A stretch of DNA of 64,000 nt from Kingella negevensis (GTDB lineage: Bacteria > Pseudomonadota > Gammaproteobacteria > Burkholderiales > Neisseriaceae). The stretch covers positions 1,054,001-1,118,000 of the forward strand of contig NZ_CP123448.1 of NCBI RefSeq assembly GCF_030177895.1, in the 5' to 3' direction. The notes beneath the pieces were generated by a model. That model saw nothing but the letters and a program-made list of their open reading frames with translations. It had not been told where the DNA came from and ran no database searches. This document shows, piece after piece, positions 8,121 through 17,331 of this stretch. Positions within the stretch are counted from its first letter, which is position 1, and each line of letters opens with the position of its first letter. A program made the position numbers and the translations under genes.

Positions 8121-9230
8121 ATGACTACAACCCAACCTTATTTGCAAATCAAAGGATTGGCTAAAAAATATGGCGATAATCTCGCAGTAAAATACATTGA
8201 TTTAGACATCAATCAACACGAAATTTTTGCCTTATTAGGCAGTTCAGGCAGCGGCAAATCCACGCTGTTACGCATGCTTGCAGGCATGGAGATCCCAACA
8301 GACGGACAAATCATTCTAGACGGTCAAGATATTACCAAACTTGCCCCTTACGACCGCCCAATCAACATGATGTTTCAAAGCTACGCCCTGTTTCCACACA
8401 TGACTGTAGAAGAAAACATCGCCTTCGGTTTAAAACAAGATAAATTACCCAAAGAAGAAATTCAAGCGCGAGTAGATGAAATGCTGCGCTTAGTGCAAAT
8501 GCCACAATTTGCCAAACGCAAACCACACCAATTATCAGGCGGTCAGCAACAACGCGTAGCCTTGGCACGCTCGTTGGCAAAACGCCCAAAATTATTGCTG
8601 CTGGACGAACCACTCGGCGCGTTGGACAAAAAATTGCGCCAACAAACGCAATTTGAATTGGTGAACACGCTGGAAAAAGTGGGCGTAACCTGCATTATGG
8701 TTACCCACGACCAAGAAGAAGCGATGACCATGGCAAGTCGCGTGGCGATTATGTCTCACGGCGAACTGCAACAAGTGGGCACACCAGCAGATGTGTATGA
8801 CTATCCAAACAGCAAATTCACCGCAGAATTTATTGGCGAAACCAATATTTTTGAAGGCAAACTGGTTCACAAAGACGACGCACACGCGTTGATTGAATGC
8901 CCTGAATTGCCAAGCAAAGTTTACACCGACCAAAAATTTGAAGCGGAAGACGGTCAAACCATGTGGGTGTCAATCCGTCCTGAAGACATCGACTTGCACA
9001 AAGAAAAACCAGCGCACCGCGATACGCACAACTGGGCAAAAGGCAAAGTGAAAGAAATCGCCTATTTGGGCAGCTTTGCGATTTACCACGTTCAAATGGA
9101 AAACGGTCGCATTATTAAAAGCCAAGTGCCAGCACCTTATTGGTATGTGCGTGGCATTGAACCGCCAACTTGGGGCGATGAAGTGTATTTGGATTGGCCT
9201 GAAAACCAACCTACCCCATTAACACGCTAA
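8121..9230 (+). CDS. potG: Putrescine/polyamine ABC transporter ATP-binding protein
   Basis: ATPase of a polyamine importer at the inner membrane. 369 residues from ATG 8121, preceded by GGAG at eight bases; an upstream in-frame TTG at 8115 is less likely. Walker A GSSGSGKST (about 40-48), Q-loop FQSYALFPHMTVEEN, signature LSGGQQQRVALARSLA, Walker B LLLLDEPLGALD, switch His in VTHDQEEA, then a C-terminal TOBE domain. Text such as GLKQDKLPKEEI closely follows E. coli PotG rather than PotA. First gene of potGHI. Confidence 0.92.
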   Translation: MTTTQPYLQIKGLAKKYGDNLAVKYIDLDINQHEIFALLGSSGSGKSTLLRMLAGMEIPTDGQIILDGQDITKLAPYDRPINMMFQSYALFPHMTVEENIAFGLKQDKLPKEEIQARVDEMLRLVQMPQFAKRKPHQLSGGQQQRVALARSLAKRPKLLLLDEPLGALDKKLRQQTQFELVNTLEKVGVTCIMVTHDQEEAMTMASRVAIMSHGELQQVGTPADVYDYPNSKFTAEFIGETNIFEGKLVHKDDAHALIECPELPSKVYTDQKFEAEDGQTMWVSIRPEDIDLHKEKPAHRDTHNWAKGKVKEIAYLGSFAIYHVQMENGRIIKSQVPAPYWYVRGIEPPTWGDEVYLDWPENQPTPLTR

Positions 9231-9246
9231 AGGAGGCAGCCTGAAA

Positions 9247-10164
9247 ATGTCTTCTGTCAATATTAAACGCCGTAAACGTCCAGGTTCACGGTTTGTGATT
9301 GGTGTACCGTTTGCATGGCTGGCGGTGCTGGTGTTAATCCCCTTTTTCATCGTGTTCAAAATCAGTTTTGCAGAACAAGCGTTTTCCATTCCGCCGTTCA
9401 CGCCATTGTTTGACCCTGAAACAGGCGCGTTGCATGTGGTAACGCAAAACTTCAAAGAGATTTTTAGCAGCGATGACGGCGAAAACATTTATTTGCTAAC
9501 TTATTGGTTATCCATCAAAACCGCGCTGATGACCACAATCATCTGCTTGCTGGTGGGCTACCCAATGGCATACGCGATTTCACGCGCCAACCCCAACATT
9601 CGCAACGGCTTATTGCTCGCGATTATGTTGCCATTTTGGACATCGTTCCTATTGCGCGTATACGCATGGATTGGCTTGCTGGGCAGCAATGGGATTATTA
9701 ATAACTATTTGATTAAATGGGGTATCATTAAAGAGCCGCTAGAATTATTTTACAACTCGTTCTCGCTGACTTTAGTGATGGTTTACGCCTATTTACCGTT
9801 CATGATTTTGCCGTTGTACACCCAATTAGTGAAACTGGATAAACGCTTATTGGAAGCCGCAGCAGATTTGGGTGCACACCCAATCAAAGCCTTTTTAACG
9901 ATTACTTTACCGATGTCTAAATCAGGCATTATTGCAGGCTCAATGCTCGTGTTTATCCCGTCTGTGGGCGAGTATGTGATTCCAGAATTGGTTGGTGGCC
10001 CAAGCAATTTGATGATTGGTAAAGTGTTATGGCAAGCCTTCTCAGACCAAAACAACTGGCCTTTAGCCGCAGCGATTGCCGTGATTATGGTGTTGTTGCT
10101 GGTTGTACCGATTGGTTTGCAACAATATTTTGATAACCGTGAAGCAGCGAAAGGGGACAAATAA
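9247..10164 (+). CDS. potH: Putrescine/polyamine ABC transporter permease
   Basis: Inner membrane permease, 305 residues, about six membrane segments. The EAA loop is seen as LEAAADLGAHPIKAFLTITLP near 200-220, the contact site for PotG. Upstream sequence is AAAGGAGG followed by a DUS and then ATG, so the DUS fills the space between Shine-Dalgarno and start and shares its first bases with it. Stop overlaps the potI start (TAATG). Confidence 0.92.
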   Translation: MSSVNIKRRKRPGSRFVIGVPFAWLAVLVLIPFFIVFKISFAEQAFSIPPFTPLFDPETGALHVVTQNFKEIFSSDDGENIYLLTYWLSIKTALMTTIICLLVGYPMAYAISRANPNIRNGLLLAIMLPFWTSFLLRVYAWIGLLGSNGIINNYLIKWGIIKEPLELFYNSFSLTLVMVYAYLPFMILPLYTQLVKLDKRLLEAAADLGAHPIKAFLTITLPMSKSGIIAGSMLVFIPSVGEYVIPELVGGPSNLMIGKVLWQAFSDQNNWPLAAAIAVIMVLLLVVPIGLQQYFDNREAAKGDK

Positions 10165-11054
10165 TGCACGGAAATAAAATGTCTCCGTTTTTGAAACTCA
10201 TGCTGGTGCTGGGTTTAGCGTTTTTGTATATTCCATTGATTATTTTGGTGGTTTATTCATTTAACGATTCAAAACTGGTTACCGTTTGGGGTGGTTTCTC
10301 AACCAAATGGTATGGCGAATTGATGAACAATGGCCAAATTCTGGACGCGGCTTGGTTGTCGTTACAGATTGCCGCGTGTTCATCGTTTGCGGCGGTGGTG
10401 TTGGGTACGCTGGCAGGCTATGCACTGGCGCGTATCAAGCGATTCCGTGGTAACACCCTGTTTGCAGGCTTGATTTCTGCGCCAATGGTGATGCCAGACG
10501 TGATTACAGGTTTGTCCATGCTGCTCTTGATTATTCAAGTGCAAACCATGTTGCAAGGCGCATTAGGCAGCGACATCACTTGGCTAGACCGTGGTTTCTT
10601 CACCATTTTCTTGGGGCATACCACGCTGTGCATGGCGTATATCACCGTTGTGATTCGCTCGCGCTTGGCTGAGTTGGACCAATCTTTGGAAGAAGCCGCA
10701 ATGGATTTGGGCGCACGTCCGCTCAAAATCTTTTTTGTAATTACTTTGCCATTGATTGCGCCAGCGATTATGTCGGGTTTCTTGCTGGGGATTACGCTGT
10801 CGCTTGACGATGTAGTGATTGCGTCATTCTTGTCAGGGCCAGGGTCTTCTACTTTGCCTTTGGTAATTTTCTCGGAAATCCGTCGCGGCTTAGACCCACA
10901 AATGAACGTGTTGGCAACAATTATCATCGGGGTGGTTGGCACGTTGGTGATTGTGGCAAACTACTTCATGCTTCGCCAAGCGACTAAGCTAGAGCGCGAA
11001 ATGCAAGCAGCTTACAAAGCAGAGCAAAAAGCATTGGAAAACTTGTCTGCATAA
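10164..11054 (+). CDS. potI: Putrescine/polyamine ABC transporter permease
   Basis: Second inner membrane permease of the importer, 296 residues. FLYIPLIILVVYSFNDSKLVTVWGGFSTKWYGEL is the PotI-type N-terminus, shortened here to its features: one membrane segment then the conserved LVTVW and KWYGEL words. The EAA loop appears as LEEAAMDLGARPLKIF near 180. The A of its ATG is the last base of the potH stop codon; a second in-frame ATG lies at 10179. The soluble PotF-type binding protein is not in this operon. Confidence 0.92.
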   Translation: MHGNKMSPFLKLMLVLGLAFLYIPLIILVVYSFNDSKLVTVWGGFSTKWYGELMNNGQILDAAWLSLQIAACSSFAAVVLGTLAGYALARIKRFRGNTLFAGLISAPMVMPDVITGLSMLLLIIQVQTMLQGALGSDITWLDRGFFTIFLGHTTLCMAYITVVIRSRLAELDQSLEEAAMDLGARPLKIFFVITLPLIAPAIMSGFLLGITLSLDDVVIASFLSGPGSSTLPLVIFSEIRRGLDPQMNVLATIIIGVVGTLVIVANYFMLRQATKLEREMQAAYKAEQKALENLSA

Positions 11055-11057
11055 CAA

Positions 11058-11094
11058 AAAGCAGCCTGAAAATATTTTCAGGCTGCTTTTTTAT
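11058..11094 (+). terminator. DUS inverted-pair terminator after potGHI
   Basis: AAAAAGCAGCCTGAAAAT and ATTTTCAGGCTGCTTTTT form a near-perfect stem, directly followed by T-rich sequence. It separates convergent potI and radC; a third DUS then forms the end of radC. Confidence 0.85.
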
Positions 11095-11096
11095 TT

Positions 11097-11783
11097 TCAG
11101 GCTGCATGTCGAATCAACCCATGCTGCATAAACGAAAACGTATCCGCCACCGTTACAATCATATGGTCAATCAGCGTAATATCCAGCAGTTTCAAAGCCG
11201 CTTGCAATCGCTGCGTAAACGCCAAATCTTCAGGCGAAGGTTTCAGGCTGCCTGAAGGATGATTGTGCGCAAACAACACATTTGCCGCTTGATGTTGCAA
11301 TGCCAATCGCGCCACTTCTCGTGGATAAACCACATTCTCCGCCACCGTGCCACGCGCCAATTCTTCACACGCAATCAAACAATTTTGCGTATCCAAAAAC
11401 AGTGCAACGCTCACTTCCACGCGTTCACGCCCTATTTTCAAGCGCAAATAATCCGCCGCCGTTTGTGGATTATTGAACACAGGCAACTGGCGCAATTCCT
11501 CGCTCAACACGCGCCGACCAATTTCCAGCACCGTGGCAAATTGGGCATAAGCCGCCAAACCCATGCCCTTGTGCTTGCTCAGTTCATTAACCGAAGCGTG
11601 CATTACGCCGCCCAAACCGCCGTAAGTGTCCAACAGCGACCGTGATAAATCCACCGCGCTCATACCCTGTGTACCAACACGCAACAAAATCGCCAGCAAT
11701 TCCGCATCACTCAACGCATTTGCGCCGCGTTCCAGCAATTTCTCACGCGGACGCTCACCTGTTGCCCAATCTTTAATACTCAT
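11097..11783 (-). CDS. radC: RadC family JAB-domain protein
   Basis: 228 residues. N-terminal helix-hairpin-helix-like part (LLERGANALSDAELLAILLRVG) followed by an MPN/JAB metalloprotease-like domain with the metal motif HNHPSG-x3-PSPED near 175-188. Despite its name, a role in recombinational repair is doubtful and the substrate of the family is unknown. The three residues SLK between HPSG and PSPED are encoded by a DUS, so the uptake word sits within the active-site loop. The stop codon and last two Ala codons also come from a DUS. Confidence 0.93.
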   Translation of the reverse strand: MSIKDWATGERPREKLLERGANALSDAELLAILLRVGTQGMSAVDLSRSLLDTYGGLGGVMHASVNELSKHKGMGLAAYAQFATVLEIGRRVLSEELRQLPVFNNPQTAADYLRLKIGRERVEVSVALFLDTQNCLIACEELARGTVAENVVYPREVARLALQHQAANVLFAHNHPSGSLKPSPEDLAFTQRLQAALKLLDITLIDHMIVTVADTFSFMQHGLIRHAA

Positions 11784-11799
11784 ATCGCAGCCTGAAAAA

Positions 11800-12453
11800 T
11801 TAATTGTTTAACAATTCACGATTGAGCGCGTCAAATTCCGCCAAATATTGTTCCGCGAAATATGGGCGCAACAAGCTCAATGTACGCGCCACACCACGCG
11901 CTTTGATTTGATGACCTTGCGCGTTGTCTGCGCCATAAAGTGAGTTATGGAAATCAAACCAGTATTTGCTGACTAACCAGATGTTAATCGTTAAATCATT
12001 CAAGGCGATGTCATCCATTTTGATGATGCCGCTTTCACGCAAATGGCTCAAGACGCACTTCATCATCGGCGAAATTTGTTCGTGGCTAAACAATTTGTGT
12101 TCGCCCAGCAAATCTTTGCCGCGTTCCAGCAAGGTATTGATGTCGCTGAACAAAAAGCGGTATTCCCACAAAATATCATACGCACCAGCCATAAACTCAA
12201 ACGCATCGCGCACAGATTGCGGCTTGTCTTCTTCCGCAACGTAAGTAACCAGTGCTTGCGTGTAGCGTTTGAATAGTTGGACGATGATTTCATCTTTGTT
12301 GGTAAAGTGATAATACAGATTGCCGGGGCTAATACCCATGTAGCTGGCGATGTGGTTGGTGCTGATGTTGCGCTCGCCTTGTTCGTTGAACAGCACAAGG
12401 CTGGCGTCAATGATTCGGTTGTAGGTGTTTGGTTTGGTTGTTTTTTTGGTCAT
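11800..12453 (-). CDS. TetR/AcrR family transcriptional regulator
   Basis: 217 residues. N-terminal helix-turn-helix STNHIASYMGISPGNLYYHF near 30-50, the TetR signature; the C-terminal ligand/dimer half (after about 65) is not a family I can name. An A/T run (TTKKTTK) starts the protein. It stands alone on the minus strand with radC downstream and murB further upstream, so its target is not evident; self-regulation through the short upstream gap is possible but no palindromic operator was recognised. Confidence 0.88.
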   Translation of the reverse strand: MTKKTTKPNTYNRIIDASLVLFNEQGERNISTNHIASYMGISPGNLYYHFTNKDEIIVQLFKRYTQALVTYVAEEDKPQSVRDAFEFMAGAYDILWEYRFLFSDINTLLERGKDLLGEHKLFSHEQISPMMKCVLSHLRESGIIKMDDIALNDLTINIWLVSKYWFDFHNSLYGADNAQGHQIKARGVARTLSLLRPYFAEQYLAEFDALNRELLNN

Positions 12454-12476
12454 GTATTATTTCTCTTTTTTTGAGT

Positions 12477-12620
12477 TGAAACCTTTGCAGAATCTCTATC
12501 TTTGGCATTTTTCTTCGCCATGCGCTGCTCGCAAACTCAACGTACTTGATGTACGTAGTCGCTTGCTGTGCTGCTATGGCTTTGAAAACTGCTCAAATCT
12601 AGAATTTTGCAAAGGCTTCA
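12477..12620. repeat. MITE-like element, TGAAACCTTTGCAAAA family, copy 2
   Basis: 144 bp with inverted ends TGAAACCTTTGCAGAAT and ATTTTGCAAAGGCTTCA, inverted relative to the copy at 310-453 and of identical length. It lies just upstream of the TetR gene. A GTAGG-type palindrome (12624-12651) follows directly, the same text as at 4363-4390. Confidence 0.75.
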
Positions 12621-12690
12621 GGTTGTAGGTTGGATTCTTGAATCCAACATTCGGGGGGGAATATTGAATTGGCAGCCTGAAAACTGCTTA

Positions 12691-13722
12691 TCAATTTTCA
12701 GGCAGCCAATTAGGCTCTGGGTGCAACGTCACTTCAAATTTTTGCCAAACGCTTTGGCAAATGTGGTCTGACAAGGCTTGCACATCGTCTGCTGTAGCGT
12801 GATTCTGGTTCACAATCACAAGGGCTTGTTTCTCGTGAACCACCGCGCCGCCAATTGCATAACCTTTCAGGCTGCATTGGTCAATCAGCCAACCTGCAGC
12901 AAGTTTCACAGAACCATCTGCTTGCGGATAATGCGGCATATTAGGGAACGCAGCCTGTAAACGCGCAGCGTGTTCGGCGGAAACAATTGGGTTTTTATAA
13001 AAGCTGCCCACGTTGCCTAGCACGGCAGGGTCTGGCAATTTGCTGCTGCGGATTTGGCAAACAGCTTGCGCAACATCTTGCGCAGTTGGTGTGCGTTCAC
13101 CGCAGTTTTCCAGCAAAACGGCTGCCAAGTCGCCATATTTTGCGTGTGGCACAAATTCTGTGGACAGGGCAAAAGTAACGGCGGTAATGACATAGCGTTT
13201 TTTGCCTGCGTGTTTGAACAGGCTGTCGCGGTAGGCAAATTGGCAATCGGCGTTGCTAAGTGTGATGAATGTTTGCGTGGCTAAATCAAAGCATTCTACG
13301 CTGTGAATGCGGTCTTTCACTTCCACGCCATATGCGCCGATATTTTGCACGGGGCTTGCACCGACTGTTCCGGGGATTAGGCTGAGATTTTCTAAGCCGC
13401 TCAAACCTATTTGCAAAGTGGTTTGAACAAAATCGTGCCACACTTCGCCTGCTTGTGCTTCTATCAAAACTTGACTGCCTGAATGGGACACTTCACGAAT
13501 GCCACGCGTTACCATGCGTACGACTAAATCGGGATAATCGCGCATAAATAAGACGTTGCTGCCGCCGCCGAGCCAGCAGACGGTTTGCGCGTTGAATTGG
13601 GGCAGTTGGCAGAGTTTAGGGAGGTCTGCTCTGTCGGTCAGTTCAGTATAATACGCGGCTTTGGCGGGCAGACGAAAGGTGGTGTATGGGACGAGATTGT
13701 GGTGCTGTTGTAGGGTAAACAT
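12691..13722 (-). CDS. murB: UDP-N-acetylenolpyruvoylglucosamine reductase
   Basis: FAD-dependent, NADPH-using second step of UDP-MurNAc synthesis in the cytoplasm. 343 residues, type I (E. coli-like) length. FAD-binding features GGGSNVLF near 52 and LIPGTVGASPVQNIGAYGVE near 115-134; active-site YRDSLFK near 165; catalytic Ser in GNVGSFYKNP near 240; C-terminal catalytic Glu in HPEPNWLPEN. The last residues LPEN are encoded by a DUS. Divergent from aat. Confidence 0.96.
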   Translation of the reverse strand: MFTLQQHHNLVPYTTFRLPAKAAYYTELTDRADLPKLCQLPQFNAQTVCWLGGGSNVLFMRDYPDLVVRMVTRGIREVSHSGSQVLIEAQAGEVWHDFVQTTLQIGLSGLENLSLIPGTVGASPVQNIGAYGVEVKDRIHSVECFDLATQTFITLSNADCQFAYRDSLFKHAGKKRYVITAVTFALSTEFVPHAKYGDLAAVLLENCGERTPTAQDVAQAVCQIRSSKLPDPAVLGNVGSFYKNPIVSAEHAARLQAAFPNMPHYPQADGSVKLAAGWLIDQCSLKGYAIGGAVVHEKQALVIVNQNHATADDVQALSDHICQSVWQKFEVTLHPEPNWLPEN

Positions 13723-13830
13723 GGGGTTTCAGGCTGCAAATGAAAAGGGGAATTATAAGGGATTTGGGATTTTTCAGGCAGCATTTGAGTACGCTCCATT
13801 TGGGCAATTTTCAGGCTGCCTGAAAGTTTT

Positions 13831-13851
13831 GGTGCACATGGTGCACCCTAC
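13831..13851. repeat. GTGCACC-type palindrome
   Basis: GGTGCAC-ATG-GTGCACC followed by CTAC, in the murB-aat gap next to a DUS palindrome. Same family as 14667-14731, 20361-20382 and 26885-26956, where the text ends in CACACCCTAC. Confidence 0.55.
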
Positions 13852-13890
13852 GTTAAAATAGGCTTGATTTGATGATTTTAGGTGTTTGTT

Positions 13891-14610
13891 ATGTCTATTG
13901 CTTTTGTATCAGAAAAAAATCCGCGGTTTCCTGAATATTCCCCGGAACGTGATGTAAACGATGGCTTGGTGTGCGTAACACAAACTTTGTCGCCTGTTTT
14001 GCTGCAAAACGCGTATCGCAAAGGGCTGTTTCCTTGGTTCACGCAAGACGGTTTGTTTTACTGGTTTTCTATCCACCCTCGCGCGGTTTTGCAGCCTGAA
14101 AACTTGCATATTCATCGCTCGCTGGCAAAGGTGCTGCGCAATAAATCTTATCGGGTAACAGTGAATCAGGCGTTTGATGATGTGATTGCGGCATGTGCAT
14201 CTGTGCCGCGTGTTGGGCAAGGTGGTACGTGGATTACGCCCGAATTTCAGGCTGCGTACTCGGCTTTGAATAAGCTGGGAAACGCGCATTCTTTTGAGTG
14301 TTGGTTGCCTGATGATTCGGGGGAATGGTGTTTGGTGGGCGGGTTTTATGGAGTACAGATTGGCAGCGTGTTTTATGGGGAATCGATGTTTGCACGGCAG
14401 AATGACGCGTCTAAGATTGCGTTTGCGTGTGCGGTGCCGTTTTTGGCGGACTACGGAGTGCAGTTGATTGATTGCCAGCAGGATTCGGAGCATATGAAAC
14501 GGTTTGGGTCTCAGGTGTTGCCGTTTGGGGTGTTTCGGGAGAAGTTAAGTGTGCTGAATGATGTGGGGTTGCGCCGTGAGATTGGGCAAGGAATAATTGT
14601 GGAAAGATAA
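13891..14610 (+). CDS. aat: Leucyl/phenylalanyl-tRNA-protein transferase
   Basis: Adds Leu or Phe from aminoacyl-tRNA to proteins with N-terminal Arg or Lys, making N-degrons that ClpS recognises; clpS and clpA are also in this window. 239 residues from ATG 13891 (AGGTG six bases before it; a GTG at 13882 is less likely). Family text KGLFPWF, FYWFSIHPRAVL, GTWITPEFQAAY, GNAHSFECW, GGFYGVQIGSVFYGESMF and IDCQQDSEHMKRFG is intact in order. Confidence 0.95.
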   Translation: MSIAFVSEKNPRFPEYSPERDVNDGLVCVTQTLSPVLLQNAYRKGLFPWFTQDGLFYWFSIHPRAVLQPENLHIHRSLAKVLRNKSYRVTVNQAFDDVIAACASVPRVGQGGTWITPEFQAAYSALNKLGNAHSFECWLPDDSGEWCLVGGFYGVQIGSVFYGESMFARQNDASKIAFACAVPFLADYGVQLIDCQQDSEHMKRFGSQVLPFGVFREKLSVLNDVGLRREIGQGIIVER

Positions 14611-14611
14611 G

Positions 14612-14653
14612 TTTTCAGGCTGCGTTTTAGGAATAAAACGCAGCCTGAAACTT
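14612..14653 (+). terminator. DUS inverted-pair terminator after aat
   Basis: GTTTTCAGGCTGCGTTTTA and TAAAACGCAGCCTGAAAC form an 18-bp stem beginning two bases after the aat stop codon, followed by TTTATG. Confidence 0.75.
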
Positions 14654-14666
14654 TATGTGGAATGAC

Positions 14667-14731
14667 GTAGGGTATGCTGTGCGCACCGATTTCAGGCTGC
14701 CTGAAAATATGGTGCGCGTGGCACACCCTAC
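14667..14731. repeat. GTAGGGTATG inverted repeat enclosing a DUS palindrome
   Basis: GTAGGGTATGCTGTGCGCACC on the left faces GGTGCGCGTGGCACACCCTAC on the right, with TTTCAGGCTGCCTGAAAAT between. Lies between convergent aat and rlmK and overlaps neither. Confidence 0.65.
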
Positions 14732-14738
14732 AAGCGCG

Positions 14739-15683
14739 TTATTTATGCTTAATTTCCCAACATTGATGAATTTTCTTATTGCGGAAATCTTCGGGAACAG
14801 ATTGTTTGGAAATATCTTTCACGTTGTATTTCGCGGTGATTTCGTCATCAAGCGTGAATGTGCGTAGGTTATTGGAAAAATACAACACACCGTTTTTGTC
14901 CAGCAAATTTATTGCGCCGTGAATGAGTTTGCCTTGGTCACGCTGAATATCCAAAATGTCCAACATCTTTTTGCTGTTGGAGAAACTTGGAGGGTCTAGC
15001 ACGATTAGGTCAAACTGTTTGCGTTGCTGCGCGGCTTCGGCTAGGTATTGGAACACGTCTGCGCGGACGATTTGGTGCTTGTCTAAATCCATGCCGTTGA
15101 GCTGAAAATTGCGTTTTGCCCAATCTAAATAGGTGTTGGATAAATCAACGGTTTCGCTGCTGGTTGCGCCGCCTGTGGCTGCGTAAACGGTGAAGCTGCC
15201 TGTGTAGGAAAACAAATTCAGAAAGCGTTTTCCTGCGGCGGTTTCGCCCACTTTTTTGCGTGTGTTGCGGTGGTCTAAAAATAAGCCCGTGTCTAAATAT
15301 TTGTCGAGATTGACGATGAATTGCCGTCCGTTTTCGTGGATAACGAAGTCTTCGCCTGTTGTGCCTGTTTTTTCGTATTGGGCTGTGCCTTTTTGTCGGG
15401 CGCGTTGTTTTAAATGGATATTTTCACGCGGAAAACCTGTTACGAATTGAACGGCTTCGCACACGTCTTCTAGCCATGCTTGGTAGTCGTCTTCGTGCAT
15501 GAGCCAGCCTGTGTCGTATTCTTGCAGGTGGATGTGTTCGCCGTAAACATCTATGGCGAAGGGGAATTGGGGAATGTCTTTATCGTAAATGCGCCATGCT
15601 TCGATGTTTTGGCGTTTTGCCCATTTGAACTGGTGTTTGAGGTTTTTGCCTAGGCGGTTAATGAGGTCGGTGGTGTTGGTCAT
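14739..15683 (-). CDS. rlmK: 23S rRNA (guanine 2069-N7)-methyltransferase, RlmK-type
   Basis: SAM-dependent rRNA methyltransferase, 314 residues from ATG 15683. It matches the C-terminal half of E. coli RlmKL: NRLGKNLKH start, RARQKGTAQYEK, DYLDTGLFLDHR-like YLDTGLFLDHRNTRKKV, SAM-binding FLNLFSYTGSFTVYAA near 160, catalytic LDPPSFSNSKKM near 240 and the C-terminal IHQCWEI. The RlmL half is absent, so the two activities are on separate genes here. A longer reading from 15800 adds unlike sequence and is rejected. Confidence 0.88.
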   Translation of the reverse strand: MTNTTDLINRLGKNLKHQFKWAKRQNIEAWRIYDKDIPQFPFAIDVYGEHIHLQEYDTGWLMHEDDYQAWLEDVCEAVQFVTGFPRENIHLKQRARQKGTAQYEKTGTTGEDFVIHENGRQFIVNLDKYLDTGLFLDHRNTRKKVGETAAGKRFLNLFSYTGSFTVYAATGGATSSETVDLSNTYLDWAKRNFQLNGMDLDKHQIVRADVFQYLAEAAQQRKQFDLIVLDPPSFSNSKKMLDILDIQRDQGKLIHGAINLLDKNGVLYFSNNLRTFTLDDEITAKYNVKDISKQSVPEDFRNKKIHQCWEIKHK

Positions 15684-15744
15684 GGTGTCTTTCTGTTTTT
15701 CAGGCTGCCTGAATATGAGCTTGTTGCTGCCAACTCTGTGCTTG

Positions 15745-16186
15745 TTAAACAAATTGTTGCTTTTCATCGGCGGTGTAAATATTTTGCACGCCCTGTTCAT
15801 TGGCGATGAATTGGTTGCTATTCATAAGATAGCCGCGATGATAGACATGATGCAAATAATAGCGCATGGCTACTTTTTGCTTGATAAGGAAAAAAAACAA
15901 TGGTGACAGCAATCGTGGGCAGAATACTGTTTGCATTTTGATAAAGTATATCTGCGCAATCAATTAGGTCGGCATCATACAGAACACTAGCCACACCAAG
16001 AATTTTCCCTGTTGCAGAGCCAATCACGATAGCGCACACCACGAGAATTAGCGTATGGATAAGCCAAATGCCCCAAATATTGCGCAAGAATTTTTTATCG
16101 CTGCGGACAACGTGCTGATTGAATACCGCACTTGCGCGTTGATAGGCTTCGGGGCAAGCGGGGACGGTGTAACGCCATTCGTGCAT
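15745..16186 (-). pseudogene. Small two-helix membrane protein gene with a T8-tract frameshift
   Basis: The gene starts at ATG 16186, with AAGGA seven bases upstream. It encodes a 122-residue product with two hydrophobic segments (about 37-60 and 85-100) in the current frame. At residues 98-100 the coding strand has a T8 run (A8 at 15890-15897 on the plus strand), after which the frame gives PYQAKSSHALL and stops at 15818. Removing one T joins it to the next frame (FLIKQKVAMRYYLHHVYH...), which runs to 15745 and gives about 146 residues. Frameshift, slipped-strand on/off switch or sequencing error are all possible. The family is not recognised. Confidence 0.6.
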
Positions 16187-16222
16187 GATTGTTCCTTTTT
16201 CAGGCTGCCTGAAAGTTTTGAA

Positions 16223-17224
16223 TTATTGGTTTTCTAACAACCAATGAACATAGCGGCTCACACCCTCGTCCACGTCAAAGAAGTTGTCTTCATAACCTGC
16301 TTCGCGCAATTTGCTAATGTCGGCTTGCGTGAAACTTTGGTATTTACCTTTGAGTGAATCAGGGAATGGAATGTAGCGAATTAGCTCACGGTCAACCAAT
16401 TCTTCTAAACTCAGAGCTTGCTTACCTTCGGCAACGCGACAGGCGTTTACTGTGGCGGCGGCTAGGTCGTTAAACGGTTGGCTGCATCCTGTGCCGAGAT
16501 TGAAAATGCCTGATTTTTCGGGGTGGTCGAAGAAGTGCAAATTCACTTTTACCACGTCTTCTACGCTGACAAAATCGCGGCTGTGTTCGCCGTTGCCGTA
16601 TTGTTCATACGCGCCAAATAAGTTTACGAAGCCTTGTTCACGGTATTGGTTGAAGTGGTGGAACGCGACGGATGCCATGCGTCCTTTATGTTGTTCGCGC
16701 ATGCCGTACACGTTGAAATAGCGGAAGCCTACAACTTGGGCGGTTAAGCCTTTTTCCATGCGTTGGCGCAGAATTTGGTCAAACAAGAATTTGGAATAAC
16801 CGTACACATTGAGCGGTTTTTCTAATGGGCGTTCTTCGCGGAAGGTTTCGCCTTTGCCGTAAACCGCTGCGCTTGATGCGTACAAAAACGGAATGCGCTC
16901 GTCTTGACACCAGTCTAGCAAGTCCAATGTGTATTGGTAGTTGTTTTCTAACATATATTTGCCGTCGTAGTTCATAGTGTCGCTGCACGCGCCTTGGTGG
17001 AACACGGCTTTGATGTCGTCAAACGGGAATTGGTGTTCGCGGATTTGGCGGATAAATTCGTGTTTGTCGAGATAATGGGCGATGTCGCTGTCGGCGAGAT
17101 TGCGGAATTTGTCGCCGTTGCTTAGGTTGTCCACGGCAACGATGTCGGTAATGCCGCGCTCGTTCAAAGTTTTGACGATGTTGCTGCCAATAAAACCTGC
17201 TGCGCCTGTTACGATGATGGTCAT
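16223..17224 (-). CDS. hldD: ADP-L-glycero-D-manno-heptose 6-epimerase
   Basis: Epimerises ADP-D-glycero-D-manno-heptose, the last step making heptose donor for the LOS inner core; the adenylyltransferase of the same pathway is at 26.4 kb. 333 residues, extended short-chain dehydrogenase fold: NADP loop [10 protein letters not shown] at 6-15, FHQGACSDT near 75, catalytic Ser/Tyr/Lys in YASSAAVYG and YGYSK near 115-140, GFRYFNVYG near 165. C-terminus intact. Confidence 0.96.
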   Translation of the reverse strand: MTIIVTGAAGFIGSNIVKTLNERGITDIVAVDNLSNGDKFRNLADSDIAHYLDKHEFIRQIREHQFPFDDIKAVFHQGACSDTMNYDGKYMLENNYQYTLDLLDWCQDERIPFLYASSAAVYGKGETFREERPLEKPLNVYGYSKFLFDQILRQRMEKGLTAQVVGFRYFNVYGMREQHKGRMASVAFHHFNQYREQGFVNLFGAYEQYGNGEHSRDFVSVEDVVKVNLHFFDHPEKSGIFNLGTGCSQPFNDLAAATVNACRVAEGKQALSLEELVDRELIRYIPFPDSLKGKYQSFTQADISKLREAGYEDNFFDVDEGVSRYVHWLLENQ

Positions 17225-17331
17225 GGTGTTTTTTCCTTATTTTGAAATAGCGCATTATATAATTTTTCAAGCTGCCTGAAGGAGTTTTTAGGCAGCCTGA
17301 AAATTGTCAAACCATTATTTTACCGTTAAAA

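Noticed and set aside
15684..15800. Longer N-terminus for rlmK
   Set aside because: The extra residues include DUS-encoded text and do not match RlmK; ATG 15683 fits the family start.
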